Source: Oopsacas minuta (Eukaryota; Porifera; Hexactinellida; Lyssacinosida; Leucopsacidae). From it: a stretch of DNA of 64,000 nucleotides. The notes under the pieces are model-generated. The model ran no database searches. It saw only the letters and a list, made by a program, of their open reading frames with translations, and had not been told where the DNA came from. Position 1 is the first letter of the stretch, and each line of letters opens with the position of its first letter. The stretch lies in assembly GCA_024704765.1 (NCBI GenBank), contig JAKMXF010000012.1, positions 1 to 64,000 of the forward strand, written 5' to 3'. A program made the position numbers and the translations under genes. This document shows, one piece after another, positions 54,940-64,000 of this stretch.

Positions 54940-55360
54940 TTCTAGTTCCAATATATATGAGGTGTAATTCTTGCATTTACTTTTGAGATCTTTTAACTGT
55001 CCAGTACATATCTTATTCTTTTATCAGCTTTTAATTAAACTAATATTTTTATATAAATATTTTGACACCTTTCTATGTCACAGGGGACAGGCAGGTCCTC
55101 TGAGAGGAGGACAACGTGGGTCCTTTGGCCTGGACCTCAAAATCAATCAATCAATATATTTGGGGGAGATTTACTCATTTTAGGAAGATAATAAATCTCC
55201 AGGGCCTCTCCATCCAGTCAGAGGCCCTGCATCCAGGAGCATGGATTTGACACCTCCAAAAGACCCCCGGGCGCAAGAGGTCAAATCCTATGCTTGGTTA
55301 TTTATATGAATAAGAGAATATGCTATTTTAATCATCAACAACAACAACAACAACACATTT
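54940..55360. other. Gap between DNMBP and ACTR8 (convergent 3' ends)
   Basis: 3' flanks of two converging genes. It contains a GC-richer inverted block at about 55085-55225 (GACAGGCAGGTCCTCTGAGA; CAGGGCCTCTCC then AGAGGCCCTG) and a family-G foldback at 55242-55289. No gene recognised. Confidence 0.5.
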
Positions 55361-58300
55361 TCACCAAATGAATGGTGATCGTTCTCTAATTAACCTAACA
55401 CCGCTATTAATCCATTCTTCTCTCTTTATCCATACCTCACTGAATATGTCGAGTGATGCCACTATTCTGCCACCTGTCCAGCTTAGTTTTGATATGTCAC
55501 CTTCTCGTGGAGGTGTGAAAATCTCAACTTGTAGCTTTTTTAGAGCAGAAGGCAAAGTTTCCTAAAATGTTCAAAGTAACATACAGTCAGCTCCTGTTAT
55601 ATCTAAGCTCAAGGGACCGTAATAATAATTTCCATGTAATCCGATGGAATATTTGTTACTTTGACGGTTTGGGACCATATTTGTACAATTCACACTTCGA
55701 GATAAGCAGGTATTTCTATATATCCATATTAGATATAACAGGAATTGACTAATATACCTTGAGTCTATTCTGCAGGAAACTTAAACTCTTTGGGAACTGA
55801 AACCCAGCTCCCGTTATAACTATATTCTTATATATTTTCTGTTTATTCTGTTCATTAGAACAGTTTATTGATAAATGTATTGCTTCTTCAATACTCAATA
55901 GTTTTGCTTTAGTATCTGCTCCACCAATAGATTTCGTGTTTAGAAGCTTGGTTATTAGTGGCAGCTGTAGTTCTGTTTCTTGCTCGTCAATATGCGTACC
56001 TACGGTATAAATACGAATATTTTATTTGTCAGTAGACTCTGCCTAATAGAACCACCGGGTAATCAGGTCACTTAGCCAGAAATGACCTATAGCCAGTGGT
56101 TCTCAAACCCCTGAAGACTCATACGAGGTTAGAATTCAAACTTATTTCCTTAAGTACAGCCATCTTAATTCTGATACCATATGACATCCGTTTACAACCT
56201 GAACCATGGAGGACAGCAAGTTGTCCACTGGACCTCAAATATGGGAGGATACACATAATGTGTTATAATTAGTATAGGGGTACACGTGTTGAAACGGTTA
56301 GGAATGTTAGTTTGTAGAAAAGGACAAGTGTGAATATAATAATTTAATAAATAATAAACAAACAAGTAAATAACAACAACAATAATATAATTAATATATA
56401 TTTATTACATTATCACTCAAACTAGCACAAATAATATCAAAGTTATTATTAACAATAATTCCTGTAGGTTTATTACATGTAATATTGTGTATCAGCTGTC
56501 CATCTTTAGTAAATATATTAATTGAATTTCCACAACAATCGCTAATAATAATATTATTATACAAATCAAAACACATATGAATATATCTTTCTCCATTTTC
56601 TAATTTTATGAAACTTTTCAATAAATCACCTGATTTAGAGAATATGTGTATATTATTAATCTCATTATTGTCTGCTACAAATATATTATTATTATTTATT
56701 TTGACGTCACGCGGATTTATAAGTTTGTCTTTTCCTATTTCTCTAATATATTTTAAATCAGAGCTGAATACTGCAATTATATTATTACGATAATCTGCAA
56801 CTAACACTTCTCCATTTGTGTCAGTTGTTAGACCAAAAGGGAAACTAACACCTTTCTTAACACTCTTAATTAATTTATAATTTATTTTAGAGAATTTATA
56901 TATAGCATTAAGTCCCCTATCACTTATAAACACCCATTCCTTATATAATGCTATACCGTATGGATGCCATAGCTCCCCTTTACCAAATTCATGAATGAAC
57001 TTACCCTCTGTAGAGAAGATCTGTATTCTAATATTGATTGTATCTGCTATATAGATCTTATCTCCATCTAGAGCTAGTCCATGAGGGTAATTCAGCTCTC
57101 CTTTCTCACTTCCAGGTTTTCCTATCCTTCTGATTGGCTCAATCTTGTTTCTGTATAGTCCAGCTATTTCCTGAATAGACCCCAACTTCTCCAGCTGTTC
57201 TAGGAGAGAGTCTAGACCCTCAGTATTGAAGGAAAGGATTGGGATAGGTGTTTCTATTTCGTATTTCTTTTGTTCTTTTTTCCAATTCTTTATTTGATCT
57301 TCTTGGAGCTTTACTACTTCATTCTGTTGAATGGTAGTTTCCATTAATTGTCTGATCATCTTCTCCAGGTCTGCTAATTGTTTCTTTCTTGTATTCTCCT
57401 TTCTTAGATGGTCCTGCTTCATATCGAACAGCTGGACAAGCAGCTGATCTTTCCTCTCTGTCGCAATCCGAATAATCTTCTCGAAGGTGGAATTGATCAG
57501 CTGTTCCGTTAGTTCGAAAGGGTTCATAGGAATTTCATCTGAGTATTTGGTGGCCATTTGTTTGTTAGTCTGTTTATGATTATTCTCATTTACAGACTGT
57601 ATTTATACAAATTCATACATTCATTATTCAGGTGTTAAGTGATGAAATAGAAACTTACAACTAATCACATTTCCTTAAACTCTACCACGAGACTATTGTC
57701 TCACAGAATTACGTATGTGTTAGATCAGATGGCTTTCAATATGTAAATTAGTTCCAGTTATAACTAGCCACATTCCTTGTATAGAATTAGTTGCTATGCT
57801 GTATTAGCTAACAGTTCCAATTTGTGTAGAATTTAATAATCTAAGAAGTTTGCATTTTAAGTAATATTTCGTTGTTTATTATTATTTATTCGTATTTGTT
57901 ACTAGTAAACAATCCCTAATTATTCACATATACAATTTCCGGTGGCTATACTTCCTGTGACGTAATATCTGTTTGCTATTACATGTGTTGTCAGCATTTT
58001 TATCGTTTCTTCAATTCTACTTTAATATTCTATAATACTTATTGTTTCAATTCATTCTATAATCTTAAAGAATGGAAATTTCTGTTCGTATTAGCGACGG
58101 TGTATGTATGTCACCAATTTACTCTTTTAGACTCCAATAGAGACTGTCCAAGCCCCAGCCCCAGCGTCACAACCCCCTCTCCCTCCTATACCGACACAGC
58201 AACCAATTGATGACCCAGAGGCTCTGTACGAAGAACCACCAGTAACCCAAGAGTAAGATTAGTTATTTCACACAGTGTAACCTCTATAAACGGAGTCCCA

Positions 58301-61300
58301 GAGACGCCGAAAATGCTACACCGTATGTGGAGGTTACACTATACACATGACTCCTGTTATTATTTCTTAATATATATCATGACAACCATATTGGGATTAG
58401 GAATGTATTTCAAACAATCATTTACAGTATTTCACCTCTCAAATCTGATTGGCTACCTTTTAAGTTGTATGTGAATATTTCGCTTGAAAATTCTAAAGCT
58501 TTATTTGCCATAAGGTGTTAAGTATTTGTGCTACACCTTCACCCACGGAACCCCTGCCACTAAACAACATATTGAATTATTGATCCTCACATCCTGTATT
58601 AATTTGGATCAAGTGTTAAACACTTTGGGTCCTTCATGGCTGCTGAACTAGCCTTTTAGATACCCACCAAACACCTAGATAAAATACGGACCCCAGGGAG
58701 AAGACCACTGCTCTATGGGGGTCCTTGTTCCAATCCCCTAAAAGTAATTTCTCGGATTATACAACTAAATATTAACCTGAAACCAAATCTTTCTTAGTTT
58801 CCAATAGATTCATGTCATCAAGATAATCTTCAGAATGTGGCTGCTGTATTTTATGAGATATACAATTATCACCAGTAACCATGGTAATGAAACTAGGACA
58901 AAAGAATGTTAGTGGCGCTAATATTGGCTCATCATATAGAAATATCCTAAATTGTATTGCATTTGAATCTGGTGGATTCACACGGAATGGATATTCTTTC
59001 ACGCCTGTTAGTTCCATATCCAAGTGGCACATATCTTCTTTCAACTCATCCATCAGACATCTGTCCACACGGTCTGTGATGTCCCAATTCTTGTAAGGAA
59101 AACCTAAATGAATAGTAGTACGATGAATAGCGAATATTTTGGCGAGAGTTCATTTGATTATTATTCTATTGAATTTGATATAGTCAACTCCAGTGATATA
59201 GAAATACCCGCTCCTAAACCGTCAAAGGTAACAAATATTCTATCAGTTATATCGAGTAATTATCACGGTCCCTTGAGCTTCGATATGACAGGAGTTGACT
59301 GTCCAATTAATATTTCAAAATCCTACAACCTGATTGCTTGATGAGCCACCAGAAAGCCCGCGTGACGTCATTCCCTCCATAATTAAGTCTCAATCTAGTG
59401 TTAGGATTTGAAATTCCATCTTCCACACAACACACACTAATAGTCTGATCGCCTACATCTACAATACAACCAGAACTAATACCAGAACTATACATAGCAC
59501 ATACCGAGCTCTGTTGTATAGCAACCGAGCCGAACTTCAATCTGGTTAGTAGTACATCTACCATACTCTTCACTTCTCTGTGAAAAACAGCTGATTAAGC
59601 TAGTAATTTGTCAGCAAAATTCGACGGACAAAATCGTATATTTTCGTTTCTAGTTGGCTGAATATTTTCATATCCTTGGCAGCCAGTTTTTGTCAAATTT
59701 ATGTTACAGAAAGGCCAGAAAATGATTTTTTGGACAATAGTACAAGTTCCTCAAGTCTATGGGACATGTGGAACGATAACCTGATGCACTGGGTGTCTGG
59801 CCATGTTGGAGTATTAGGAATGATCCAATGATGACCCTCTCTAATTATCAATTACAGCCAACTCCCATTATATCAAAGCTCAAGGGACCGTGATAATTAC
59901 TCGATATAACCGAGGAATATATGTTATTTTGACGGTTTGTGACCATATTAGTACAATTCACACCTCAATATAAGCAGGTAATTCAATATATCCATGTTAG
60001 ATATAACAGGAGTTGAAATATAACTCACGTTCTATCAAACAAATCTGGAATTAACAAGAGTACTTTATACTCTCCAAATTCATTTATGCCACATAAATCT
60101 GCCACCACGCGCCCCCAAATATCCTCCAAACTTTGTAACACCATTTCATGTGATTGTGTCGCTGTTACATTAAATCTCCCGCGTTTTATTGGCCAATGTA
60201 TTGAGTATGGCGCCTTTTTTGATAAATGTAGCGCGTCTTCTCCAATATAGAATTTATTCGGCGGATTTATAACTGTTGAAGTTATCTCTGAAGGTTCTGA
60301 TAATTCCGTTGGGGCAATTGTCTCGTTCTTTTCACGTAACCTTTTGTAAACAAACAAGTAAATAAATAAACAATAAACAAACAAACAAACAGTTACCTTT
60401 TAGGTAGTACTGTATTTGTTGTTTTAGTTCTCACTTCTTGTATGAAACTTAACAGCTCTCCTAAATGTTCCTCTCTCCACTCGTTATATTTGTTTATATT
60501 CTCTTCTTCAAGATTATATAGCAATGTTTCGTCGACGGTTTCACCTAAATGAATACAGCAGAGACCGGTTATAAGAACACCCTTAGGAGTAGCAATACAA
60601 GTTCTCATAACCGGTTAAGATTCCGTGTATGACTATCAGCAAATGACTTAGCATCCTGAAAAAATGTTTCGGGAAGAGGACAGTTTTCGAGATATGATTA
60701 TGCTAAGTGGTTGTGTCACTTCCAATTGCAACAAGGTACCTCAGAATGTTCTCCTCCCGAAAATAATGTCTCAGGACGCTACGTCATGGATAGAGTAGAG
60801 TACCTATTGCCTCATAAGTTGGAAATTATTAATAATTCTACACACATGTCTATACATACAAATCTAATAGGAATAATACAATCTATACGCGAGATTCTGA
60901 TTGGCTCTTGAGATGAAGCGGGCAATTTAATAAGAATATGCATACGCGTGATTTTCTATATAATAGAGAATTTGTGTGAAGTTTAATATTTGTAATTCTA
61001 TCTTTTGTATTCTTACATTGTGACCCTTATAGGGTACAGATTTTTGTTAATAATACATGGTAGGATTTGGTCACTGGCGTCGTGTGGTTTGTAATACCAG
61101 TAGTATAGTATGGTGTCTGAAAGCATCCAGTGAAACTCCTGGTAGATGAAAAATTTGATTTGCAATTGGCACAGAAATTTCATATATGGAGAATACTTTT
61201 GGGAGCTAGCCCCCCCCCCCCCACTTGCCGTATGGCACGACGCCACTGTTGTATTCAGAAGCTTCAGAAACCTGGGTTAATGGACCCTTGGTGGTCCACA

Positions 61301-62658
61301 GAATGTGTTACAATTAGTAATATATTCAGCTTCCTAATATATCTGATATTAATTTAATATTAATTAGAATTTTAATCAACAACTATTGATTGGTATATCA
61401 GTATCAGTTATGTATTGTAACACCTATTGAATAGAATGAGTTTTCATTTACAAATTATAAATGCGTCAATCCAATTCAAAACAGGGAATAATTATCAAAT
61501 TCTTAGAAGGAAAATCCATTCATGAATGATTAATTACAAAATCTATTACACATGTTTACATCATGAGAACTATTAGCTTATTTCGGACTATTCGAGGGTA
61601 TCCACAAGAAGTGTTAAATTAGTATAAAGGGTCCACGGGGTGCAAATTCGATACATTATCGTTAATCTACGATTCTCACATTCTGAATTTCAGTTAGAAA
61701 AGTGTTTGTTTTAAATATTTTAGAGTAATTATATGAAAGTAAAATTGAAATAAGAGCTAAAGGGAAATATTATTCCAAATAGTCCAAAATATGAGAATAG
61801 ATAAAAGACTAAATTACATTTCAAAGTTTTGTATAAATGATGGGTGCATTTTAAGAGATTAATTTCAATTGAATTAACTTTCAATATTTTCTGCAAACGT
61901 TAATATTATGTAACTAAATTTGTGATTATTCAATATTATTAGAATTGGAAGTTTATTAAACTCTCAATCCAAAAATAATACAATATCACCTTATATTGAT
62001 TATACATATGTATAATCACGTTATATTGTATAATTTATATTTATTTATAACTCATAAAATAATTGATTTGCAGCAAAGTTTAGGCATTTGTGTATAATTT
62101 AAAAATTACCCTACAGTTAGTTGGAAATTGTTTCAGCTCCACCGCCTGCATCAAGTTTACCTGTCACATGAATTTTGTCATTATTTCACTATTTTATCAG
62201 TGAAATTCAAATATACAATATATTTACTAACTAACGAGTGAATAGCAGTAACAGACCTCCTTTAACACGCTTAATTATACATATTTAGAAGTAGAATCAT
62301 TGAAATATTTTCCATGAATTGGACAGTTTGTATTATGATGACGTCATATCATAATGAGATATGAAATGCCCTCAGATAGACACATGTGGAGCTGAAACAA
62401 GTTTCTCATTGACAGGGGTCTTATTAACCTACTTTTACTTCTTTGCTTATAAGCAATGACATGCGGAATTACTTCTGGAACTGAGTCCGTAACTCTTCCC
62501 AGTCTAAGGTTAGCAGATCCGATCTGTAACACCAGGACCAATTTAGCCTCATTCTCAGCTCCGAATTTGATTGGGTCAGAGGACTGATTGGATTCAATGA
62601 ATTCTGTAGCTGAATCCATGAAATTTGGTTCACTTGAAGCTATTTCATATTCAGCCAT
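55361..62658 (-). CDS. ACTR8: Actin-related protein 8 (INO80 complex)
   Basis: Minus strand. Secure exons: 60544-60397, 60340-60029, 59577-59330, 59103-58777, 55999-55758, 55561-55361. The first coding exon runs from 62658 to about 62434 (MAEYEIASSEPNF ... LQIGSANLRLGRVTDSVPEV, then IPHVIAYKQR). A short exon near 60650 may join it, but that junction is unresolved. Family hallmarks: KFYIGEDALHLSKKAPYSIH, WPIKRGRFN, VLLLIPDLFDR, SVCAMYSSGISSGCIVDVGD, TRLRLNYGGNDVTRAFWWLI, and the end GGRIVASLDIF ... RLIRERSPFIW. ACTR8 binds nucleosomes within the INO80 chromatin remodeller. The intron 56000-58776 holds NHL copy D on the same strand. The N-terminus looks shorter than human. Confidence 0.87.
55582..55750. 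repeat. Family-B element in the last ACTR8 intron
   Basis: The clearest full copy: ACAGTCAGCTCCTGTTATAT, CTAAGCTCAAGGGACCGTAA, ACTTTGACGGTTTGGGACCA, ATATCCATATTAGATATAAC, AGGAATTGACT. The ends are inverted. Confidence 0.75.
56391..57557 (-). CDS. Coiled-coil + NHL-repeat beta-propeller protein, copy D
   Basis: Intronless, 388 aa, in an ACTR8 intron on the same strand as ACTR8. The coiled coil and six blades are intact. The loops are distinct even from its duplication partner C: blade 1 NYPHG and ADTINIRI, blade 2 WHPYG and SDRGLNAI, blade 3 VSFPFG and ADYRNNII, blade 4 INPRD, blade 5 GERYIHM and SDCCGNSI, blade 6 NKPTG. No disabling mutation. Confidence 0.85.
   Translation of the reverse strand: MATKYSDEIPMNPFELTEQLINSTFEKIIRIATERKDQLLVQLFDMKQDHLRKENTRKKQLADLEKMIRQLMETTIQQNEVVKLQEDQIKNWKKEQKKYEIETPIPILSFNTEGLDSLLEQLEKLGSIQEIAGLYRNKIEPIRRIGKPGSEKGELNYPHGLALDGDKIYIADTINIRIQIFSTEGKFIHEFGKGELWHPYGIALYKEWVFISDRGLNAIYKFSKINYKLIKSVKKGVSFPFGLTTDTNGEVLVADYRNNIIAVFSSDLKYIREIGKDKLINPRDVKINNNNIFVADNNEINNIHIFSKSGDLLKSFIKLENGERYIHMCFDLYNNIIISDCCGNSINIFTKDGQLIHNITCNKPTGIIVNNNFDIICASLSDNVINIY
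57558..57830 (-). promoter_or_regulatory. Conserved promoter/5' leader of NHL copy D
   Basis: The same block as the other copies; the TATAAATA box on the minus strand is at 57600-57607. Confidence 0.75.
58131..58252 (+). pseudogene. Orphan copy of cortactin exon 11
   Basis: 122 bases matching 46119-46258, carried in by the segmental duplication. The splice acceptor (TCTTTTAG) and donor (GA|GTAAG) are kept. An 18-base in-frame deletion between two ACAACCCC repeats removes six residues. It lies antisense to ACTR8 with no neighbouring cortactin exons, so it cannot be used as cortactin. Confidence 0.85.
59185..59303. repeat. Family-B element in ACTR8 intron
   Basis: GTCAACTCCAGTGATATAGA, AACCGTCAAAGGTAACAAAT, CACGGTCCCTTGAGCTTCGA, TATGACAGGAGTTGACTG. 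Inverted ends; just after the exon 59103-58777 start on the minus strand. Confidence 0.7.
59860..60018. repeat. Family-B element in ACTR8 intron
   Basis: CAGCCAACTCCCATTATATC, AAAGCTCAAGGGACCGTGAT, TTTTGACGGTTTGTGACCAT, ATATCCATGTTAGATATAAC, AGGAGTTG. It ends only about 10 bases from the exon ending at 60029. Confidence 0.7.
60553..60620. repeat. Family-C element beside an ACTR8 acceptor
   Basis: GACCGGTTATAAGAACACCC and TACAAGTTCTCATAACCGGT are inverted arms. The element lies between the exon at 60544 and the doubtful exon near 60650, which makes that junction hard to define. Confidence 0.65.
60650..62343. other. Long 5' region of ACTR8, mostly AT-rich
   Basis: About 1.7 kb with one possible short minus-strand exon just after TTTTTTCAG (about 60650-60612) and otherwise no convincing coding sequence. 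It includes a run of 13 or 14 C at about 61209-61222, a family-D phrase near 61268 (GGACCCTTGGTGGTCCACAG), and long AT-rich sequence from 61320 to 62300. A GTG/TTG-started open frame on the plus strand (60711-60911) is unsupported. Confidence 0.4.
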
Positions 62659-62785
62659 TCCGGCTAAATTATACTTCCAGTTATATATTGGAACTAAGTG
62701 AAAATATATTATTTGTGTTTATTTAATGTTGTACACAATTAATTAAATGGAAAAATATATTTGCGAAAAGTATTTGGTCGAATTA

Positions 62786-63697
62786 TTAAAAAGCTTCAAT
62801 CCCATTTTCACACTCAAAACTAGAACTTTTTGATTTGCTAAGAACCTTTCTGAATTTCTTTAAAACTTTTCGTGTGTCTTTGCCAGTTGTGGCACTAGTG
62901 GTGATAACTTTAACAAAGTGTCCTTGTTCCCTGATCTCATCAAGTTGCAGCAATTCTTCCAGTTCCAAACTGTTACGAGCTGTCGGCAAGTCTTGTTTGT
63001 TTGCCACTACCACAAGTGGCACGCTCCTCATTGTCCGATTTGACACTATTTTATGGAGGAGATTACGTGACTCTTGGATACGACACAATCTAGAACTGTC
63101 CACCACCCACACTAAACAATCCGTGCCACTTAGATAATGCTTCCAAAGGTCTCGTGTGAGAGGACTACCCGAAACATCCCAGAGGGTGCAGGGGCGCCCG
63201 TCGAAATCTAATGACGTCACGTTATAAGCTATAGTCGGCTCATTGGGGACCTTCGTGTGTATTCCTTTCTTCGTCTCTCTGATTCTTTGGAAGAGAGTGC
63301 TCTTTCCTGCACCGTCTAGTCCTAGCATTAAAATTCTCTGTTTACGAGATGGGGTTATACTAATCAAATGTAAATCTGGCTGACTGGAAACTAATCTATG
63401 TCTGTTTGGAGTAAGTGAGTATAATTGCTGACATGATGAACGCATTCGTTGATAAGTTGGTGATTGCAGTTCGGGGGCAGATTGTGTGGTGTGAAGGCCT
63501 AATCGTATTTCAGGCGTGAGATTCGATTCATGGTAATTGTCCTCCAATTCGGGGCCGGATGTAGATTTCCTTTCAAGGATTTTTGCAATAAAGTGTTGGT
63601 CAGATTCGCACAAAGTTGTTGGAAAACCGTAAGTTGGTACATGATATTTTGGAGTAAATTCTTGATAACAATCCGTCTTGGATATTTCTTGTCCCAT
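62786..63697 (-). CDS. ARF-like small GTPase with long N-terminal extension
   Basis: Intronless, 303 aa. The start at 63697 is the first ATG (the upstream four codons begin with TTG). It also gives MGQEIS, a consensus N-myristoylation site with Gly2 and Ser6, typical of ARF/ARL proteins. Residues about 3-118 are a polar extension with no recognised domain. The GTPase core follows: P-loop MLGLDGAGKST (126-134), switch I Thr in NEPTIAYNV, WDVSGSP (173-179) where ARFs have WDVGGQ, then VWVVDSS, NKQDLP (233-238) and TSATTGKD (267-274). The usual ARF length is about 180. Loss of the switch II Gly-Gln pair suggests altered or absent GTP hydrolysis. Subfamily not identified. Confidence 0.85.
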   Translation of the reverse strand: MGQEISKTDCYQEFTPKYHVPTYGFPTTLCESDQHFIAKILERKSTSGPELEDNYHESNLTPEIRLGLHTTQSAPELQSPTYQRMRSSCQQLYSLTPNRHRLVSSQPDLHLISITPSRKQRILMLGLDGAGKSTLFQRIRETKKGIHTKVPNEPTIAYNVTSLDFDGRPCTLWDVSGSPLTRDLWKHYLSGTDCLVWVVDSSRLCRIQESRNLLHKIVSNRTMRSVPLVVVANKQDLPTARNSLELEELLQLDEIREQGHFVKVITTSATTGKDTRKVLKKFRKVLSKSKSSSFECENGIEAF

Positions 63698-64000
63698 TTT
63701 GAATTTCAATTTTCGTTTGGCATTAGTAATCTCATTCTGTATTTATACTCTCATGAGATCATTTTTTCACTTCATGATATAGTATATTACGTTAACCACT
63801 TATCTTTATTAATTATTGGAGAGAAATAGTATCAATACCTCGGGTGGTCATATAACATATTGCGTTGGATATATTCATCATAGATCTTACCTTAGCAACC
63901 AATCTCGTGGCTGGAATGTGACTCATTTACTACTAATTCGAAGTAAATCGTTTCTATTTTTGAACATTGATGTTGTTTCATAATTAAATCATATCTCATG
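63698..64000. other. Window end, upstream of ARF-like gene
   Basis: Apart from the TATA box, no gene is certain. On the minus strand a short frame (about 63960-63890) ends in a donor-like AAG|GTAAGAT near 63892; it could be a 5' exon of a gene extending past the window, but there is no family support. Confidence 0.3.
63740..63747 (-). promoter_or_regulatory. TATA box of ARF-like gene
   Basis: TATAAATA on the minus strand, 43 bases upstream of the ATG at 63697, matching the spacing seen in the NHL genes. Confidence 0.5.

Larger units (their letters stand above)
56109..58545. repeat. Segmental duplication, derived copy in ACTR8 intron
   Basis: Matches 44090-46410 from CCTGAAGACTCATACGAGG onward: the tail of cortactin exon 10, NHL copy D and promoter, a cortactin exon 11 copy, and the family-F element (58268-58342). 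About 140 bases at 58372-58511 have no partner in the source, after which AGGTGTTAAGTATTTGTGCT resumes the match. Confidence 0.85.

Noticed and set aside
60711-60911. 66-codon plus-strand open frame near the ACTR8 5' region
   Set aside because: It starts at TTG, not ATG, has no recognised domain and no flanking exons of matching phase; kept only as a remark.
61013-61357. Overlapping short frames on both strands around the poly-C run
   Set aside because: Composition follows low-complexity DNA, with no conserved motif on either strand.

Overview
This is animal nuclear DNA. Every multi-exon gene has GT-AG introns, the sequence is AT-rich, and genes sit on both strands a few hundred bases apart. 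The gene set (cortactin, Tuba/DNMBP, 12-TM adenylyl cyclase, UBA6, HMGB) is metazoan. Compact genes, short introns full of GTTT/CAAA repeats, and several near-identical intronless coiled-coil + NHL propeller genes suggest a sponge, probably a demosponge. That taxonomic call is inference.

Layout. 1-7.2 kb: the 3' end of an AGR/TXNDC12-like thioredoxin gene, RPF2 (-), a small unknown gene (+), NHL copy A (+), the complete AGR-like gene (+), RPL12 (+, 5 exons) and a two-box HMGB gene (+). 7.6-23.3 kb, minus strand: UAP1 (8 exons), a 29-exon transmembrane adenylyl cyclase with NHL copy B antisense in intron 10, and HARS (6 exons). 24.4-47.2 kb, plus strand: CNOT4 (24 exons, a divergent NHL gene antisense in intron 8), PNN (10 exons, ATPSCKMT antisense in intron 8), UBA6 (5 exons), a C1GALT1-like gene (1 exon) and cortactin (13 exons, NHL copy C antisense in intron 10). 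47.5-54.9 kb: DNMBP/Tuba (21 exons, +). 55.4-63.7 kb, minus strand: ACTR8 (NHL copy D in an intron) and an ARF-like GTPase with a long N-terminal extension.

Most genes are conserved single-copy housekeeping or cytoskeletal genes and are not an operon-like set. Cortactin and DNMBP are adjacent and both act in actin regulation, but nothing in the sequence shows co-regulation.

The most unusual content is the NHL family. Four intronless copies (A-D) share a promoter of about 270 bp and an almost invariant framework. Their amino-acid differences fall at the same loop positions in each of six propeller blades, the pattern expected of a diversifying binding face. Three of the four, plus a fifth divergent relative, lie inside introns of other genes. 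Copies C and D belong to a segmental duplication of about 2.3 kb that carried a cortactin exon into an ACTR8 intron. The non-coding DNA is packed with small non-autonomous inverted-repeat elements (at least eight families). One tiny foldback motif (GGTGTGAAAATATGATTAAT) recurs in introns and several times sits exactly at a splice junction.

All exon coordinates were read by eye from splice consensus, reading phase and recalled protein families; no alignment or search was run.
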